Below, piece by piece: positions 29,525 through 41,724 of a stretch of 64,000 nt of DNA. Positions within the stretch are counted from its first letter, which is position 1; every line of letters starts with the position of its first letter. Source of the stretch: Neovahlkampfia damariscottae (Eukaryota; Heterolobosea; Selenaionea; Neovahlkampfiida; Neovahlkampfiidae); the NCBI GenBank assembly GCA_016618085.1, contig JABLTG010000112.1, forward strand, positions 1 to 64,000. Direction: 5' to 3'. Below the pieces are notes generated by a model. That model was not told where the DNA came from, made no database searches, and saw only the letters and a list, made by a program, of their open reading frames with translations. Position numbers and translations under genes: made by a program.

Positions 29525-32500
29525 CGTAGAGGTTAACACCTCCGAAAATTCTTTCATTGTGAAAGATAAAACTGGACAAACATTGGTTTCTCTTACATTA
29601 GGACCAGCTACCCAACTCACAGTTGATGGAAAAAACATCACAGCTGGAAAACCAACAAAAAAACAAAAAAAGAAAAACAACAAAAATCAAGAGCCAACTG
29701 AAACACAATTGACAATTATTATTTTGACCAAATCATTCAAAACACATCCACACCAAAATTGAAACACTCATCAAAAAATTCCTCAAGATCCAGCTCTTCA
29801 AAAAGAAAAAGAGACGAAATGGTGATAGAAAATCTTTCCTCCAAAGAAATCAATACACCAACAAAAGATTCACCAGAACAAAAAAAATCTAAACTAACAT
29901 CTAATGTAAGAAAAGATTCTCACACTTCAACAGATTACAAAGAAGTATTTGCACAATTTGACTACAGCAAACAACTCATCACTTCTGAAGTAACTGAAAT
30001 TGAATTTGATTCAACCACAGTAAAAACAGCTGCTAAAGGACAAGTGCAAGCAACCTTGGACAAATGGAAAACGCCACCTGCGCCAGACAGCGCTGTTCCA
30101 ACACCTGATGATTCTTTTAATGGGTCCTAGGACCACCACTATCATCACATACAATGTAAACTCGTTGAATGTTCGTAGTAACAAGTTAGTTGAATACATC
30201 ACGAACAAAAAACCGGATATTTTACTACTACAGGACGTAAAAGTAGCAAAAAATCAGGAGAACAAAAAATTAAAAACATTTCACAATCAATTAGCAAAAA
30301 TTGACTATAAAATGTTTACAAGCTTAGAACTTGAATCAAAAGGTGGAGTTGCGATTATTACAAATGTAAAAGACTTAAAGGTAATCTCTGAAACCCCAAG
30401 AATTATACACACCACTTATCAAAATACACTCATCATCGGTATATATGGCATCTCAAACTTTGAGGCTCATAGAACAGAAGAAGAGGAATTTTACAAAGAC
30501 TTGAACAAAGTAATACAACAACAACTTATATATCCTTTGCAATAAAATAATCATTGGTAGAGACTGGAATATACCCACAAAGTATAATAACCCTTCAACA
30601 TATTCAAGAAACAGAATTCGTCAACCTTCAAAAAGAATGTTACAATTCTTAGAAGAAAATGATTTAATGGAGGATTTAAACGAAAATCCAACCTTTCCGT
30701 CGGACACATGTTACAGACAATGTGCTCAACAAAAACTGGATTACTTTTTAATGTCCAAAAATACAATAGTTCAGTCAGCGAAAAAAAACAATGACTTGAC
30801 CTCAGACCACCATGCTGTAAACTTACAAGTGCAAATTCACAGAAATAACAAAAAGATTTACTCCTTATACAACTACGAAAGTTGATACAGAAGCAGTTAT
30901 AAACTGGGAACCTTTAAAAAAAGCGAAATTTGAAGTTAAAGAAAATGAAACAATGGAAGAAATGTCCAAAAGATTCATTGATACAGTTACAACAGCCATG
31001 GAACAAATACCAACAAAAAAATCAAATCCAGACCTTAATATTGACTTTCAAATTTCATTTTGGAACAACAAAAAGAAATGGATCAGAAAAAAAATTAAAA
31101 AATTAAACAAAACATTGATTGGGAAAAAATTGAGCAATTAGCAGAGTTGTTGCGAGTAACACAGCAACTGATACAAAACAAGAGATTTCTAATTGTTACC
31201 AGATCAAAAAATAATTACATACAAAAATTCAGAATTGAGCAACACAAAAGATCCAAGTGGTACTACAACGCAGTCCTACAGTCTTATCAACCTCAAATTC
31301 CGCTCTCTACTGTTTATTCATATGACCCTCTAAAAAACCAAGAAATAACAACTTCAAAAAAGGAAATAGTACAAAAAGAAGCTCAGCTCTTTTACAAGAA
31401 TTTATATAAAGCAAAGTTCAGTAGAATTAGTGAGAAACCTTGGTTAAAAAATAAAAAAGATCGAATGATAGACAACCAATTAACAAAACCAATTCAAATG
31501 AAGGAATTATCAGAGATACTTCCAACCTTAAACGCAACAAAAGCTTCAAGTATTGATGGAATACAAAATATTATCTTTAAACACCTCAGTCCATCGCTTC
31601 TGTCAGGATTGTTATTGCTGTTTAACAAATGCATCAAAACTGGAGATGTACCAAATAGCTGGAAAACGGGTACGATAACTCTTTTATTTAAAGGAGGTGA
31701 CAGGTTTAGCCTTCAACAATATCGACCTATCACACTGCTTAATAATATCTACAAATTGTTCACGAGAATTTTAAAGATCAGACTCAAGAACCTTATGGAA
31801 AAACACGGAAACTTATCAGACGACCAAAACGGTTTCAGAGCAGGAAAATGCACCAAAGCAAAACTCTCACTGGTAATGTCTGTTTTACAAGATGCAAAGC
31901 AACATAAATCAAATCTCTTCTTGGCATACTTGGATATCACTAAAGCTTTCGGCAGTGTACAATTTATTGGAATTAAAGATGCTCTCCAATACTACACGGA
32001 TTAGGACAAGAAGACATTTCGCTAATAATGAATGTTATCACTAATGGTCAAGTCAAATAGGTACAGCCTATGGATTATCTGAATCATTTCCAATTCAAAG
32101 TTGAGTGAGACAAGGAGATATTTTATCACCTTTGCTATTTATACTCTTTATACAAATGGGTTTAGACCATTTAAAAATAAAAAATGGTTATACATTAAGA
32201 ACACTGAATAGAACTACCATAAAAGCAGCTGCCTTTGCGAACGATATGCTATTGATGAGTAATCGATTGGATCATCTTCAAGATAATGTAAATAGAATGG
32301 CAACATTCTTAGACCACTATGATCTACAACTCAATCGTAGCAAATGTGGTTTCCAAACAAATCAAAAGAATGAATCATCAAAACTCTTTGCAACAGGAAA
32401 GAAATTATGAAAGTAGAAACTTACAAATACCTAGGAGTTCATTTAAACATTAATCTCCGTTTCAATGTACATGAAAGGAAACTTAAAGAAAAAATAGAAA

Positions 32501-33431
32501 AAACTGCTGAAAAATTATTCAAAAAAGTTATCTTTTGAATCCTTTAAACGCTGCACAATTAATAAACACCACAATTATGAGTCAAGTTGGATATGCAATT
32601 GAACTTATTAATTACTCATCTAACTTTCTTCGTGATGTGGACAGACTATGCAAAAAAATTATGAAATCAGTTTTAAACATTCCAATTACAGCAAAAACAG
32701 ATTTGTTATATGAAGAATTAGGCTTAATACACATTCAAACACTGAAACACAAAAGAGTATTAGAGCTAACATTGAAACTACTTGAACAAGAGCACCCAGA
32801 CAACCACAGAAATGCCAAATTGTCGGAACTGCTATATTACCAAAAAACGATCACACCACCATTAAAAAGAGTAACATCATTTACTAATAATGGCTCATTT
32901 GGTCCAAAAATTTTAACTGCGTTAAATGAACTTGACACTTATTTCGTCAGAAATGTAACAGGAAAGATTGAGCTATATCGATCAGACCCAAACTCACTAT
33001 ATTGGAACAAAATAAGTGAATTATCCTCAGAAAATCTGTTTGTAAAATTAGATGTTGGAAAATTCAAAATTGGGAACCTTTCAAAAGGAGAACAATCATT
33101 CATATTAGGCAATAAGTCAGAAGAAACTGATACTAAACAATTCAACAGTTGTTGAAAAGATAAAACGGTTATGGAAAAATTCAGAAAGAAAAAATTCACT
33201 CTATTATATGTTAAGTCATGTGCTATTAGGGGTACAATTGATGGACATCAATTCAAGAAACTGAATTCAAAAGAAATCAAAGAGATCAGGGTCCAAAAAC
33301 TCAAAATACTCAAAGATGTAATAATAAGTTGGAATCAACGGTGCAAAATAGTAATAGATGATGTTAGATACGCTTAAATGGTTTAGCCAATAAAATTTCG
33401 TTTTGAAAAAAAAAAAAAGAAAAAAAAAAGT
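29525..33431 (+). mobile_element. LINE retrotransposon, APE endonuclease type, decayed
   Basis: A non-LTR element of about 3.9 kb. The 5' part encodes a Lys-rich ORF1-like protein (to about 30130). A second frame starting at 30108 overlaps its end and encodes an APE-type endonuclease: TYNVNSLN, KPDILLLQDVK, GRDWN, LDYFLMS, SDHHAV. Then comes reverse transcriptase: [71 protein letters not shown]. The catalytic FADD position reads AFAND. A C-terminal tail (YKYLGVHLN; NAAQLINTTIMSQVGYAIEL) follows. The 3' end is an A-rich tail from about 33404. Stops and frameshifts (about seven or more) make it inactive. It lies 34 bp upstream of the PH/5-phosphatase-like gene's start. It is relatively young, judged by the recognisable duplication and tail. 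Confidence 0.85.
30108..32004 (+). pseudogene. LINE ORF2: endonuclease and reverse transcriptase remnants
   Basis: Endonuclease motifs lie at about 30140-30880 and RT motifs at about 31500-32004; the remaining RT blocks and C-terminus continue to about 33380. The reading frame is interrupted several times. The RT domain-A aspartate is kept (LDITKAF), but the motif ends in Gly-Ser where Asp is usual. No product is expected. Confidence 0.75.
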
Positions 33432-33442
33432 AGTTCCGCGTC
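33432..33442 (+). repeat. Putative target-site duplication, 3' copy
   Basis: AGTTCCGCGTC directly follows the A-rich LINE tail and differs by one base from 29514-29524. Confidence 0.5.
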
Positions 33443-33514
33443 ATGTAAAAACTTTTCGTCAATCAATTTTGACTGAGCATTCAAAAAAATAGAAATTTTA
33501 TTCTGATTTCCGAT

Positions 33515-35694
33515 TCATTTTCCTTTTTTTTTCTTTTTTTCTTTGGCATTCAAGAATTTTTTCATTTCAATTTTTTGAACAATTTGCCTATCAATCATTT
33601 CCTCTGAGAATATTATTTCTTGATCAATATCAATAAATTGATCAAATGCTTCATTTAATAATTTACAACATAAATCATGAGGAGATTCACCCCTACTATC
33701 ATCTTTAGTATCGTCCTCGTTCAATTTATGAATCAAAATAACCAATAGTTTAACAGTTTCAGAAGTTGCAAATTTGACTGCATAATGCAGTGGAGTATAA
33801 CCAAGATTTTTATCATTTGCTGTAATCAAATTTTTGAACGAAGATAGTTTTTCATCATCAAATTGTAAAAATTTCTTTAAAACATCAGTTCTTTGATTTC
33901 TGGCAATCATATGAAATAAATTTCTTCCATTTACATCAGAGCAGAAAAGATCCATTCCTTTATGATGAATTAATTTTTCAATAAATGAAACGTTAGCCTT
34001 TTCTAAACTTCTGATGAAAGGATTTGATCCAAGTTGGTCCCTTGCATTTATTTTCAATTCATCTCTTTTGATCAACCAGGAATAAATATCAACATCACCT
34101 CTTTGTGCTGCTTCGTGTAATGCTGTTAATCCATTATCTCTTTTAAAATTGATATCAGCATTAAAAAGAATCAAGTTATCTGCAAGTTCAAAGAAATGCT
34201 GTTTTAAGGATAACATCAGTGGTGTATAGCCATAATGATCTCTCACATTAACTTTAGATTGATTTCCTAACAACAAAAGAGCTATGTCATTATTTCCTGA
34301 AGAACAAGCAAGATGTAATGGTGATCTATAAAGGTTATCTTCAGCGTTAACATTTATGCCCTTATTGATCAATGCCTCACAAATTTGAAAACTATTGGCA
34401 ATCACTGCAATATGCAACAGAGTTTTTTGTTCACATTTTTGAAAGAAATCAATTTCATTGTCATCCAAAAAGGTTGAAAAAGTTTCAAAGTCACCATTTG
34501 AAACTGCATCAAAAAATATTTCTTGTTTAGATTTTTTCTCAATCTCTTCATCTTCAAATTCTTTGAGGTATGGTGCTGGTGACAATGTATCTGGATAAAA
34601 TGATTGCATTCTTGTAAATGATGGATGTTTTTTTATTTCATCTTCCAAAATGCTATCTGATTTGGTTAAACTATCAACAAGAACTTCAACATCATCCGTT
34701 TCTCCTTCCAAGTCTAATTCTTGTTGTTCATTTTCATCTGATAAAAAAATGATTGAACCATCAAATTCAAAACTACCAGATGCTATTTTTGAGCCAACAA
34801 TAGATCTTGGTGTCATTGCTGAATTACTTTTGATTTCTCTACTTTTCCCAAAGAATCCTAAATCAGATAGACTCAATGATTTCCTTTTCTTTTTTGTTGA
34901 CTCTTGAAATTTTGGATACATTTCATTGACAACAATTGCTGCCACTTCTTGTTCAGGTTTTTTGAACAAATTAACATTCTTTTCATAAAATTTTGTCATA
35001 CAATCAGAAATTGAATTCAAAGGTATATCCAGAAATTTCTCTGAAGAAGGTGTGAAATATTCAAAAAATACTTCTTGTAGCATGTTCCAAACAACATCAT
35101 CTGAAAATTCATCTTTTTTTTTTACAAAATTATCTACATCCAATAAAAATTGAATGAAATGATCTTTCTTATTTTCTCGTGCCACATATTTTTTAAATTT
35201 TGAAAAATCAGAGGAAGTTTTGATTTTTCCATGAAAAGTCAAAGTTTGTGGCGACACAACGTCGTCTTTAAAAAAACTTGAAATGTTCAAGTCTTTCATT
35301 TTATCTGGTTTTTTTAGTGAAACTAAATTCCCAATTTTAAATTTTTTTAAAATATCTTGTGCCACTTTTCCATGACCATATAAATTAAAACTCTCGGTTG
35401 AGTCTCCTCCAACATGATTTAAAATTAGTAAACCACCTGAGAGGATAAATAGAATGAAAAATATATGTGAAACCTACCTGGATGTTTATTAATGTATTGA
35501 GTTATATCATAAACTTCTTCTCTTATAATTGTCCAAGCATCATTTTCTGTGTTGTGACTCGAAACGTCTTCAATGGTGTACAAATTATGTATTTTAGCAT
35601 TTGAAACATATGGTTTAAGAGGGTTAGGCAAAACCCTTAAGTCATCATCTTCATCATTTATCCGGCTACTTGTGAAGCGTAGTTTAGTTTTCAT
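33515..35694 (-). CDS. Cytochrome b5 - RGS - ankyrin repeat fusion protein
   Basis: Two exons (35478-35694 and 33515-35436, with a 41-nt intron) give 712 residues. The intron lies inside the heme-binding motif: splicing turns KHPG + GLLILNHVGGDSTESFNLYG followed by HGKVAQDILKKF into a complete cytochrome b5 domain (about residues 40-125), with both axial His (HPGG and LYGH) and IGNLVS after it. An RGS domain follows (about 155-270; FKKYVARENKKDHFIQFLLDV, VWNMLQEVFFEYF). After a Ser/Glu-rich linker (about 280-380) come about six ankyrin repeats (TLLHIAVIANS, SPLHLACSSGNNDIALLLL, TPLMLSLKQH, TALHEAAQRGDVDIYSWL, NLFHMIARNQR, TPLHYAVKFA). The C-terminus is Lys-rich. RGS domains accelerate GTP hydrolysis by G-alpha; the b5 domain carries heme electrons. 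The combination is unusual. CCAATCA at 35709-35715 is 14 bp upstream. Confidence 0.88.
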
Positions 35695-35760
35695 GATTTA
35701 ATGTTCCACCAATCAGAATATAGACCCAACTAAATGGAAAGCTTGGTGGTTTTTTAAATT

Positions 35761-36848
35761 TTATTTGTTAAATTTCAGTAAAGAATTTAAAATGTCATTG
35801 GAGGAGTGTTTCAAAGCAATTTTTTGGGCAGTCTTTGTCAATTTATAGATTTCAGTTTTACTTCCTTTGTTTTCCATCACACAAACAGCTAAATTTGCCA
35901 TAACCAAACCAATTTGTTTATGATCTTCAGGTAAACAATTTTTTAAAATTGTCAAACTTCTTCTATAAATATCTTCTGCTTCTTTAAATTCTTTCAATTG
36001 ATACTTCAATTTTGCAAAATTAGCATAAGTTAAACCACCTTCATATGAACTAATTTGATTTGGATTTCTTGAAATTCTTTCGATTGAATCTTCCAAATAT
36101 TTTTCTGCTTCTTGTAATTTATCCATTGACATCAATGACATTGAAATATTATTCAAAACTGAGATGAAAATTGGATTGTTTGAAAAATTTCCTTTTAAAA
36201 GATTGATTGATTCTGTAAAACATGGTATTGCTTCATCAAATTTGTTTAAATAATGATAACTCAAGCCTTTGTTATTTAAAGTAATTCCTAGTTGTCCTTT
36301 TACCTCATTTAGACTTGCTAAATCTTTTTGAGCTTTTAATAACTCGTATCTCAAAATTTCACTTTTGTTAAAATTCTCTAACGCCTTCTCATAATCCTTC
36401 TTATTTTCTAAATAGAATCTTTGTGAAAAAAATTAAAATTTTGATTTTTTTACAATCCAATGTTATTATATAGTGTTCCTAATTGACTGGAAAAAATATT
36501 TTCATTTTCTTTTTCTGTCCAAATATCTAAACTGATTTGATAAAGTTTTTCAATTTTTTCAATTTCTTTTGGAGAATGTTTACGAAGACATTCAGCAAAA
36601 TTATTGAAAGCAATACCAAGTAAAGGATGATTCTTTGGTAATTCTTCTGATAAGTTTGTTGAAGATTCTTCAAATAGTTTAGTCGCTTCTTCAAGTTTGT
36701 TGGTTTCAAAAAACATAATTGCTTGTTTTAAGACATCACCATGTGGCTTTGCTTTTGGATATTTGATAAAAATGTCTTCTTGAGTTGAGTATAACTTTGG
36801 AATTGTGTTGTTCAACAACCTTTTGTTTAACAATAATTTTTTCAGCAT
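35761..36848 (-). CDS. TPR-repeat protein, probably mitochondrial
   Basis: The start is ATG 36848, 4 bp behind a CCAAT (CCAATTAAAATG on the minus strand). One ~50-60-nt intron lies near 36430-36455. The N-terminus (MLKKLLLNKRLLNNTIPKL) is basic, lacks acidic residues and resembles a mitochondrial targeting sequence. The rest consists of tetratricopeptide repeats in the kinesin-light-chain style (LGIAFNNFAECLRKH; LGTLYNNIGL; LGITLNNKGLSYHYLNKFDE; YANFAKLKYQLKEFKEAEDI; IGLVMANLAVCVMENKGS). A TTC19-like role is possible but not shown. Divergent from the next gene, with 115 bp between starts. Confidence 0.75.
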
Positions 36849-36963
36849 TTTAATTGGACAAATATTTTTCCACAAATTATTTCCATGTGAAATTAAAATT
36901 AAAAAAATTGTGAAAATTGAGGCTTTTCAGTTGATCAATATTTTTACCAATCAGATTATTTCA
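36849..36963. promoter_or_regulatory. 115-bp bidirectional promoter
   Basis: It lies between the TPR gene and the large propeller/solenoid gene. CCAAT motifs at 36853-36857 (ATTGG, 4 bp from the TPR start) and 36947-36951 (CCAATCA, 12 bp from the plus-strand start) sit at each edge. Confidence 0.5.
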
Positions 36964-39900
36964 ATGAACGTCTCTTTTAACGATGACAAAATTTTGTCAG
37001 TGAGTGAAAAAGTTGGTGATCCGGTATTAAAATCACAGTGGATGGTAACTTATAGATATTGTTAACTTTTTAGCTTGAATCATCAACAAAACTGGATACA
37101 ATTGGCACTTCGAATATTTTGTTGGAAAAAGAAGAAAACTATCGAAAATTAAATGTAGAAGGACCAAGTTTAAAAGTTATATCAAAAAAGCAAGGATCAA
37201 TAATTTCAAATACTTCAAACAATGGACTTTTTATTGCGAACGCAAAACAAAATTCAACCATTTTGATCAAAAGAGCAACTGATAAAGCAAAACGAAAACT
37301 AAAACTACCTTTATTAGAAAGGCAAGTCGAGTTTGATTTAGAAAGTAAAAAAAAATTTCAAAAATAACTTCAAAAAAGACACAAGAAAAATTTTTGTCTC
37401 AGATAATGGAGAAAATTTAGTTTTAATCACAAAAGACAAAATTTTTTTATGGGATTCTATGGATTCAGAAAATTTAGAAAGTGAAGGTGCTTGGTCATTG
37501 CTCTATCGTGATTTTTTAACTCAAAAAAATTCTTGTGCTCCTTCTTATGATGTTACCTTTTATGAAAATCAAGTAACATCAATAATAATAATTAATCTTT
37601 TTCAAAAAAAAGACTGACGGTAAAATGTGTAGAATAGTTTCAACCTTTATTAAAAAAATGGGTGTTTCTGATAAAGATATTCGTGAATCAGAAGATCAAT
37701 TTGATTTTACTTCCAATTCAACCATAACACCAACAAAAACAATTAAAATAGTTCAAAAACTCCAAACAAAATATAATCATCTTAATGAAATGGATAAACC
37801 ATCATTTTTCAAAACAGAAAGATTTGAAACCAAAAAAGAAAGAGATAATGAAGAAGATGATGAAGATGATTTTGATGAAAATTCTGATTTTGATCAAACA
37901 AAATTTTGTTTAGTTATAGTTACAATTGATGTTAAATTATCATTTTGTGCTGTTGTAAAACCATCAAGATTATCAACTGAAGAAATTCAATTTCCATTTC
38001 ATCAAGAAATTTGTTATACAATTTTAAAAACAAAAGATGATTTAACTGAAACAATAAGATTAAAAACAGATATTCCAGCTACTATAGTTAAATGGGATCA
38101 TCAATCAAATTCAATTGGTGTGTTTTTCAATTCATTTGATTCAATTAAAGATTCAAAAGGAATTTTTTACATTCCTTTTCAAAAGAAATTATTATTTGTG
38201 GAATATGGAAATGTAAATTTTTAATTTTAATTAATGATTTAGATTTTCTCTGAAAAGTTATTTCATGCAGAGGAATTTAGAGATCCAATTAAAAATGCTG
38301 TTTATGATGCTTCTTGGTCTTGTGATGGCATTTTCTTTTTTTTAATAACAACATCTGGTTTGATATCAATATTGAGTAGATTTGGTGATTTGATTAAATT
38401 CAATTTGAAAACAACAAAAGTTCATAAAGAATTTAACACAACTGATATGAAAGATAAGAAACAAGTAAATTTAAAAAAATTATTTAAACTTTCAAAAGAT
38501 ATTTCAAATTGGTTGTCATCCAAAAATACCAAAATTATTTGTTTGTAATGGTTATAAAATATCATTTTATTCATTTGGTACAATTGATTCAGTTACAACC
38601 ATTTTAGCTTACACCCAAGAAAAACAATGGCAACAAAAAGAATTTTTCATCCAACAAGGTGGTAATATGGATATTCTAATAGATATCTGGAGATTATCAT
38701 TGAGTAATTCATTGTTGAGAAAAAATATTAGTTTCAAAAGTGCTCTTGATTCTTTGGTTGATATTATTGTTTCAAAAATAACTTCAAATCCTTCAATTGA
38801 AGAGAATATTTATTTCATAAGGGACTTATTTTTATCTTTAAATTGGTGTTGTTGTCAAAAAAATAAACTTATTATCATACCACATTTCATCAATTTAGTT
38901 GAAAGAATCTTTGAACATTTTATTGAAAAAAAGAGTGATTCAATTGATATTATTATTCAGTTTATCAATAAATCCAAAGATACATTTGATAAATTATTGA
39001 AGGATTCTTATGAAACAACAATTATTAATAAGGAATTGAAAACACCAATAATTAAATTCAAACATATTTGGTTATCTATTGGTCAAAAATTATTCGAATT
39101 TTCATCTTCAAAATTTGATCATTTTTTGGAAATCAATGCTGATGAAATTGATATTGATGATATTGATTCAAATTTTTCAGATGATTCAGATAACAGTGAA
39201 TTTTCAAATGATAAAGATGTTGATCAAAATGGACCAATCCCATACAAAGAATTATTAGAATCTCTTTTATATGTGTTAACAAAAGATGATGAAAAAACTT
39301 TAGGATCAAGAGATTACTATTTATCTTTCAATTTAGATTCAAAAAAACTTTTAAAATTGAAGAAGGGAAATATGTATTTCTTATCTGGAAATTTTTTAAA
39401 AGCTGCTTCTTTGTATGAGAGATATTTAAAAAGAACATTTTTTTCACGTGCAACTTTTTTATCATATGTTCATGCTGGTGATATTGATGAAGCTTTTAAT
39501 ATATTTTCAACATTTGTTCCTTCATTTAAATTAAATTTAGTTATTCCAAATTATCAATTTATTCATTCAAATTTAGTTATTGAATTAGCAAAATTATTAG
39601 AAAATTTATATGAAGGAAAACAAGTTTATGGATTATCTGCACCTGCATGTTATGAATTAAGTCTACCTTTGATAAGTAATGAAGAAAATTCATTACTTTA
39701 TTTACCATTGGATATTGAAAAATTAAGATCTTCTTGTTATTTTTTAATTAAAAATCATTCTGAAATTTCAAATCTTTTGGACTTTATTATTGCTCTTTGG
39801 ATCATTGCAGGTAATCCTTATGAAGCAATTCGAATTTGTATCAAATTTAATTTATGGCATAAATCATTAGAGGTGTATTTAAAATTATCTGAAATTGAAA

Positions 39901-41438
39901 ATTCAAATGAAGTTTTTGAATCAAATGAATTAAAGAAAGTATTTTTTGATTCAATTGAAGAATGTAATTTTACACAATGCTATAGATTAAATAGAATTTT
40001 ATCATTCAGTGAAGTTTATGATGAAACATTATCTATTGAAACAAGATCTTTAATAATGAATAGATATTTATTGAATATTGAAAAAGAAATCATTGAAATA
40101 TCATCAAAAGAAAAATTATTAGATTGTTCATTACAACAACAACCAACAAAATTTATGCCAAAATTAATGAATAATTTGAAATTCTTAAATCCAAATAATC
40201 AACCAATTAATATTGAAAAAGATCTTTCAACTTTATTATTCAATTGTATTAGATTCTTTTCAAGTTCATCAAATGATTTTAAATTAATGTTAAATGAGTA
40301 TCAAAATTATTTTCAAAATCAAATTGAACCAAAGAATTTGAATATTCTAATATCATTCAAGTTGTTATGTAGATATTTATATTTTATCTTTTTAAAAGAT
40401 TCAATTCAATGTTTATTTTTTCAATCAAAACCATTCAAGAGATATTATTCTGTTGATTATGAAGAAGAAAAGAAAAATGATCATTTTGAAATTGCAAAGA
40501 AATGTGGTTATTTATTGAGTTTTCAAGAATTTTATTCAATTGATTATCTTCAAGGAAATTTCTTGACTTCATTAATGTCATTGGAATCACCTGAATTAAT
40601 TTCAAAATTCTTAAAGAAATATTTTAAAAATGATGAATCTGTAGTTGATTCACAACGACCAAAATTGAAAATATTAACTGAAATTATCAAAGAGAATGAA
40701 ATATCACAGGAAGAAGAAATTGAAAAAAATAATGATGAATTGGATGATAGTTTATTTTGGGAATTTGAAATTGAAAATGATTATTGGGAATATTTATCAT
40801 TCTTTTTTGATTCAATTAAATTATATAAGATTAATCATGATATTGAATCTTTATTGACTTCAATAAAAGCAATGAGAGAACCAAATGATCATTTTATTCC
40901 AACAATATCAAAAGAAGAATTTCAACAAAAAATGATTGATAAGAAAATACCTTATTCAATGATTGGATATCCATCTGATTTTAAAATTCCTAGAAGAAAA
41001 AGATCTGAAAAATTTACAAGTGAAGAGATTATTCAACAAAATGAACTTCGAAATAAGAAAAAAAGGGAAACTGTTAATTTAACAAAACATTTCTTTTCAA
41101 ATTTATTCAGAGGTAAAAATGCAGAGCCATCTGGAGAACCAATTGTACCAGTTTTGGATTTGAATAACAATAATGATAATAGTGAACAACCTAAAAAGAA
41201 AACTATTTTTGATTTGTTATCTCCAAGAAAAAAAGGGAATGTTGGCAAAACACCAAGAAACAAAACTCCAAGAAGTAAAAAATCAGAAAGAACAATGTCA
41301 AAAAGAGATTCAAAATTCAATAAGAAACTTGAAAAAGAAAAATCACAAAAATTCTTTAATGATATTCAACTTGTTGAATCACCCAAAAGTTCAAGGAAAA
41401 AAGAATCTTTCAGTGATGAAATGATTGTAGAAATTTAA
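36964..41438 (+). CDS. Large protein: beta-propeller-like N-terminus, helical solenoid C-terminus, unknown
   Basis: Start ATG 36964 (MNVSFNDDKILSVSEKVGDP). Several short introns split the first 1.7 kb (for example near 37055-37073, 37365, 37600, 38220-38242 and 38545); the last exon is 923 codons. Propeller-like blades are suggested by IFVSDNGENLVLITKDKIFLWD, WDHQSNSIGVFFNSF and DASWSCDGIFFFL. From about 39300 the sequence is alpha-helical, with TPR/solenoid-like phrases (MYFLSGNFLKAASLYERYL; WIIAGNPYEAIRICIKFNLWHKSLEVYL). The C-terminus is a Lys/Ser-rich basic tail (PRNKTPRSKKSERTMSKRDS). Propeller-then-solenoid is typical of coat and ciliary transport proteins (CPLANE1-like); I cannot assign a family. 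Confidence 0.65.
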
Positions 41439-41724
41439 AACCCACAATTTTTTTTGAACTATTCAAGATTGGTATTATTTTTAGTTTTGATGATAAATGT
41501 ATTATGATGAAACATTTTCCAAAATATACATTGTTCTAATTGCCTGATATACTTGATGTGAAATGGCGTAACTGATTTTTTACTTTTGTGAGTGACTCAA
41601 AATATAGATGACTTTTTTCATCAAAAAACTTCAAAAAATAAAAAATTTCTGGAAATTAAATTTTGGAAACCCATATTATCCTTGATTGGTCCATTTGAAC
41701 CAATTAAAATTTATTAAGTCAGAA
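41439..41724 (+). promoter_or_regulatory. Intergenic stretch with promoter of the dioxygenase gene
   Basis: No gene seen. ATTGG at 41685-41689 and CCAAT at 41700-41704 precede the ATG at 41725. Confidence 0.4.

Noticed and set aside
30953-33155. Host genes in the LINE interval
   Set aside because: All segments line up in order with endonuclease and reverse transcriptase blocks of a single broken element.
33515-35365. RGS-ankyrin protein as a gene starting near 35365
   Set aside because: The apparent start is not an ATG, and the frame upstream restores a cytochrome b5 heme motif across a 41-nt intron.
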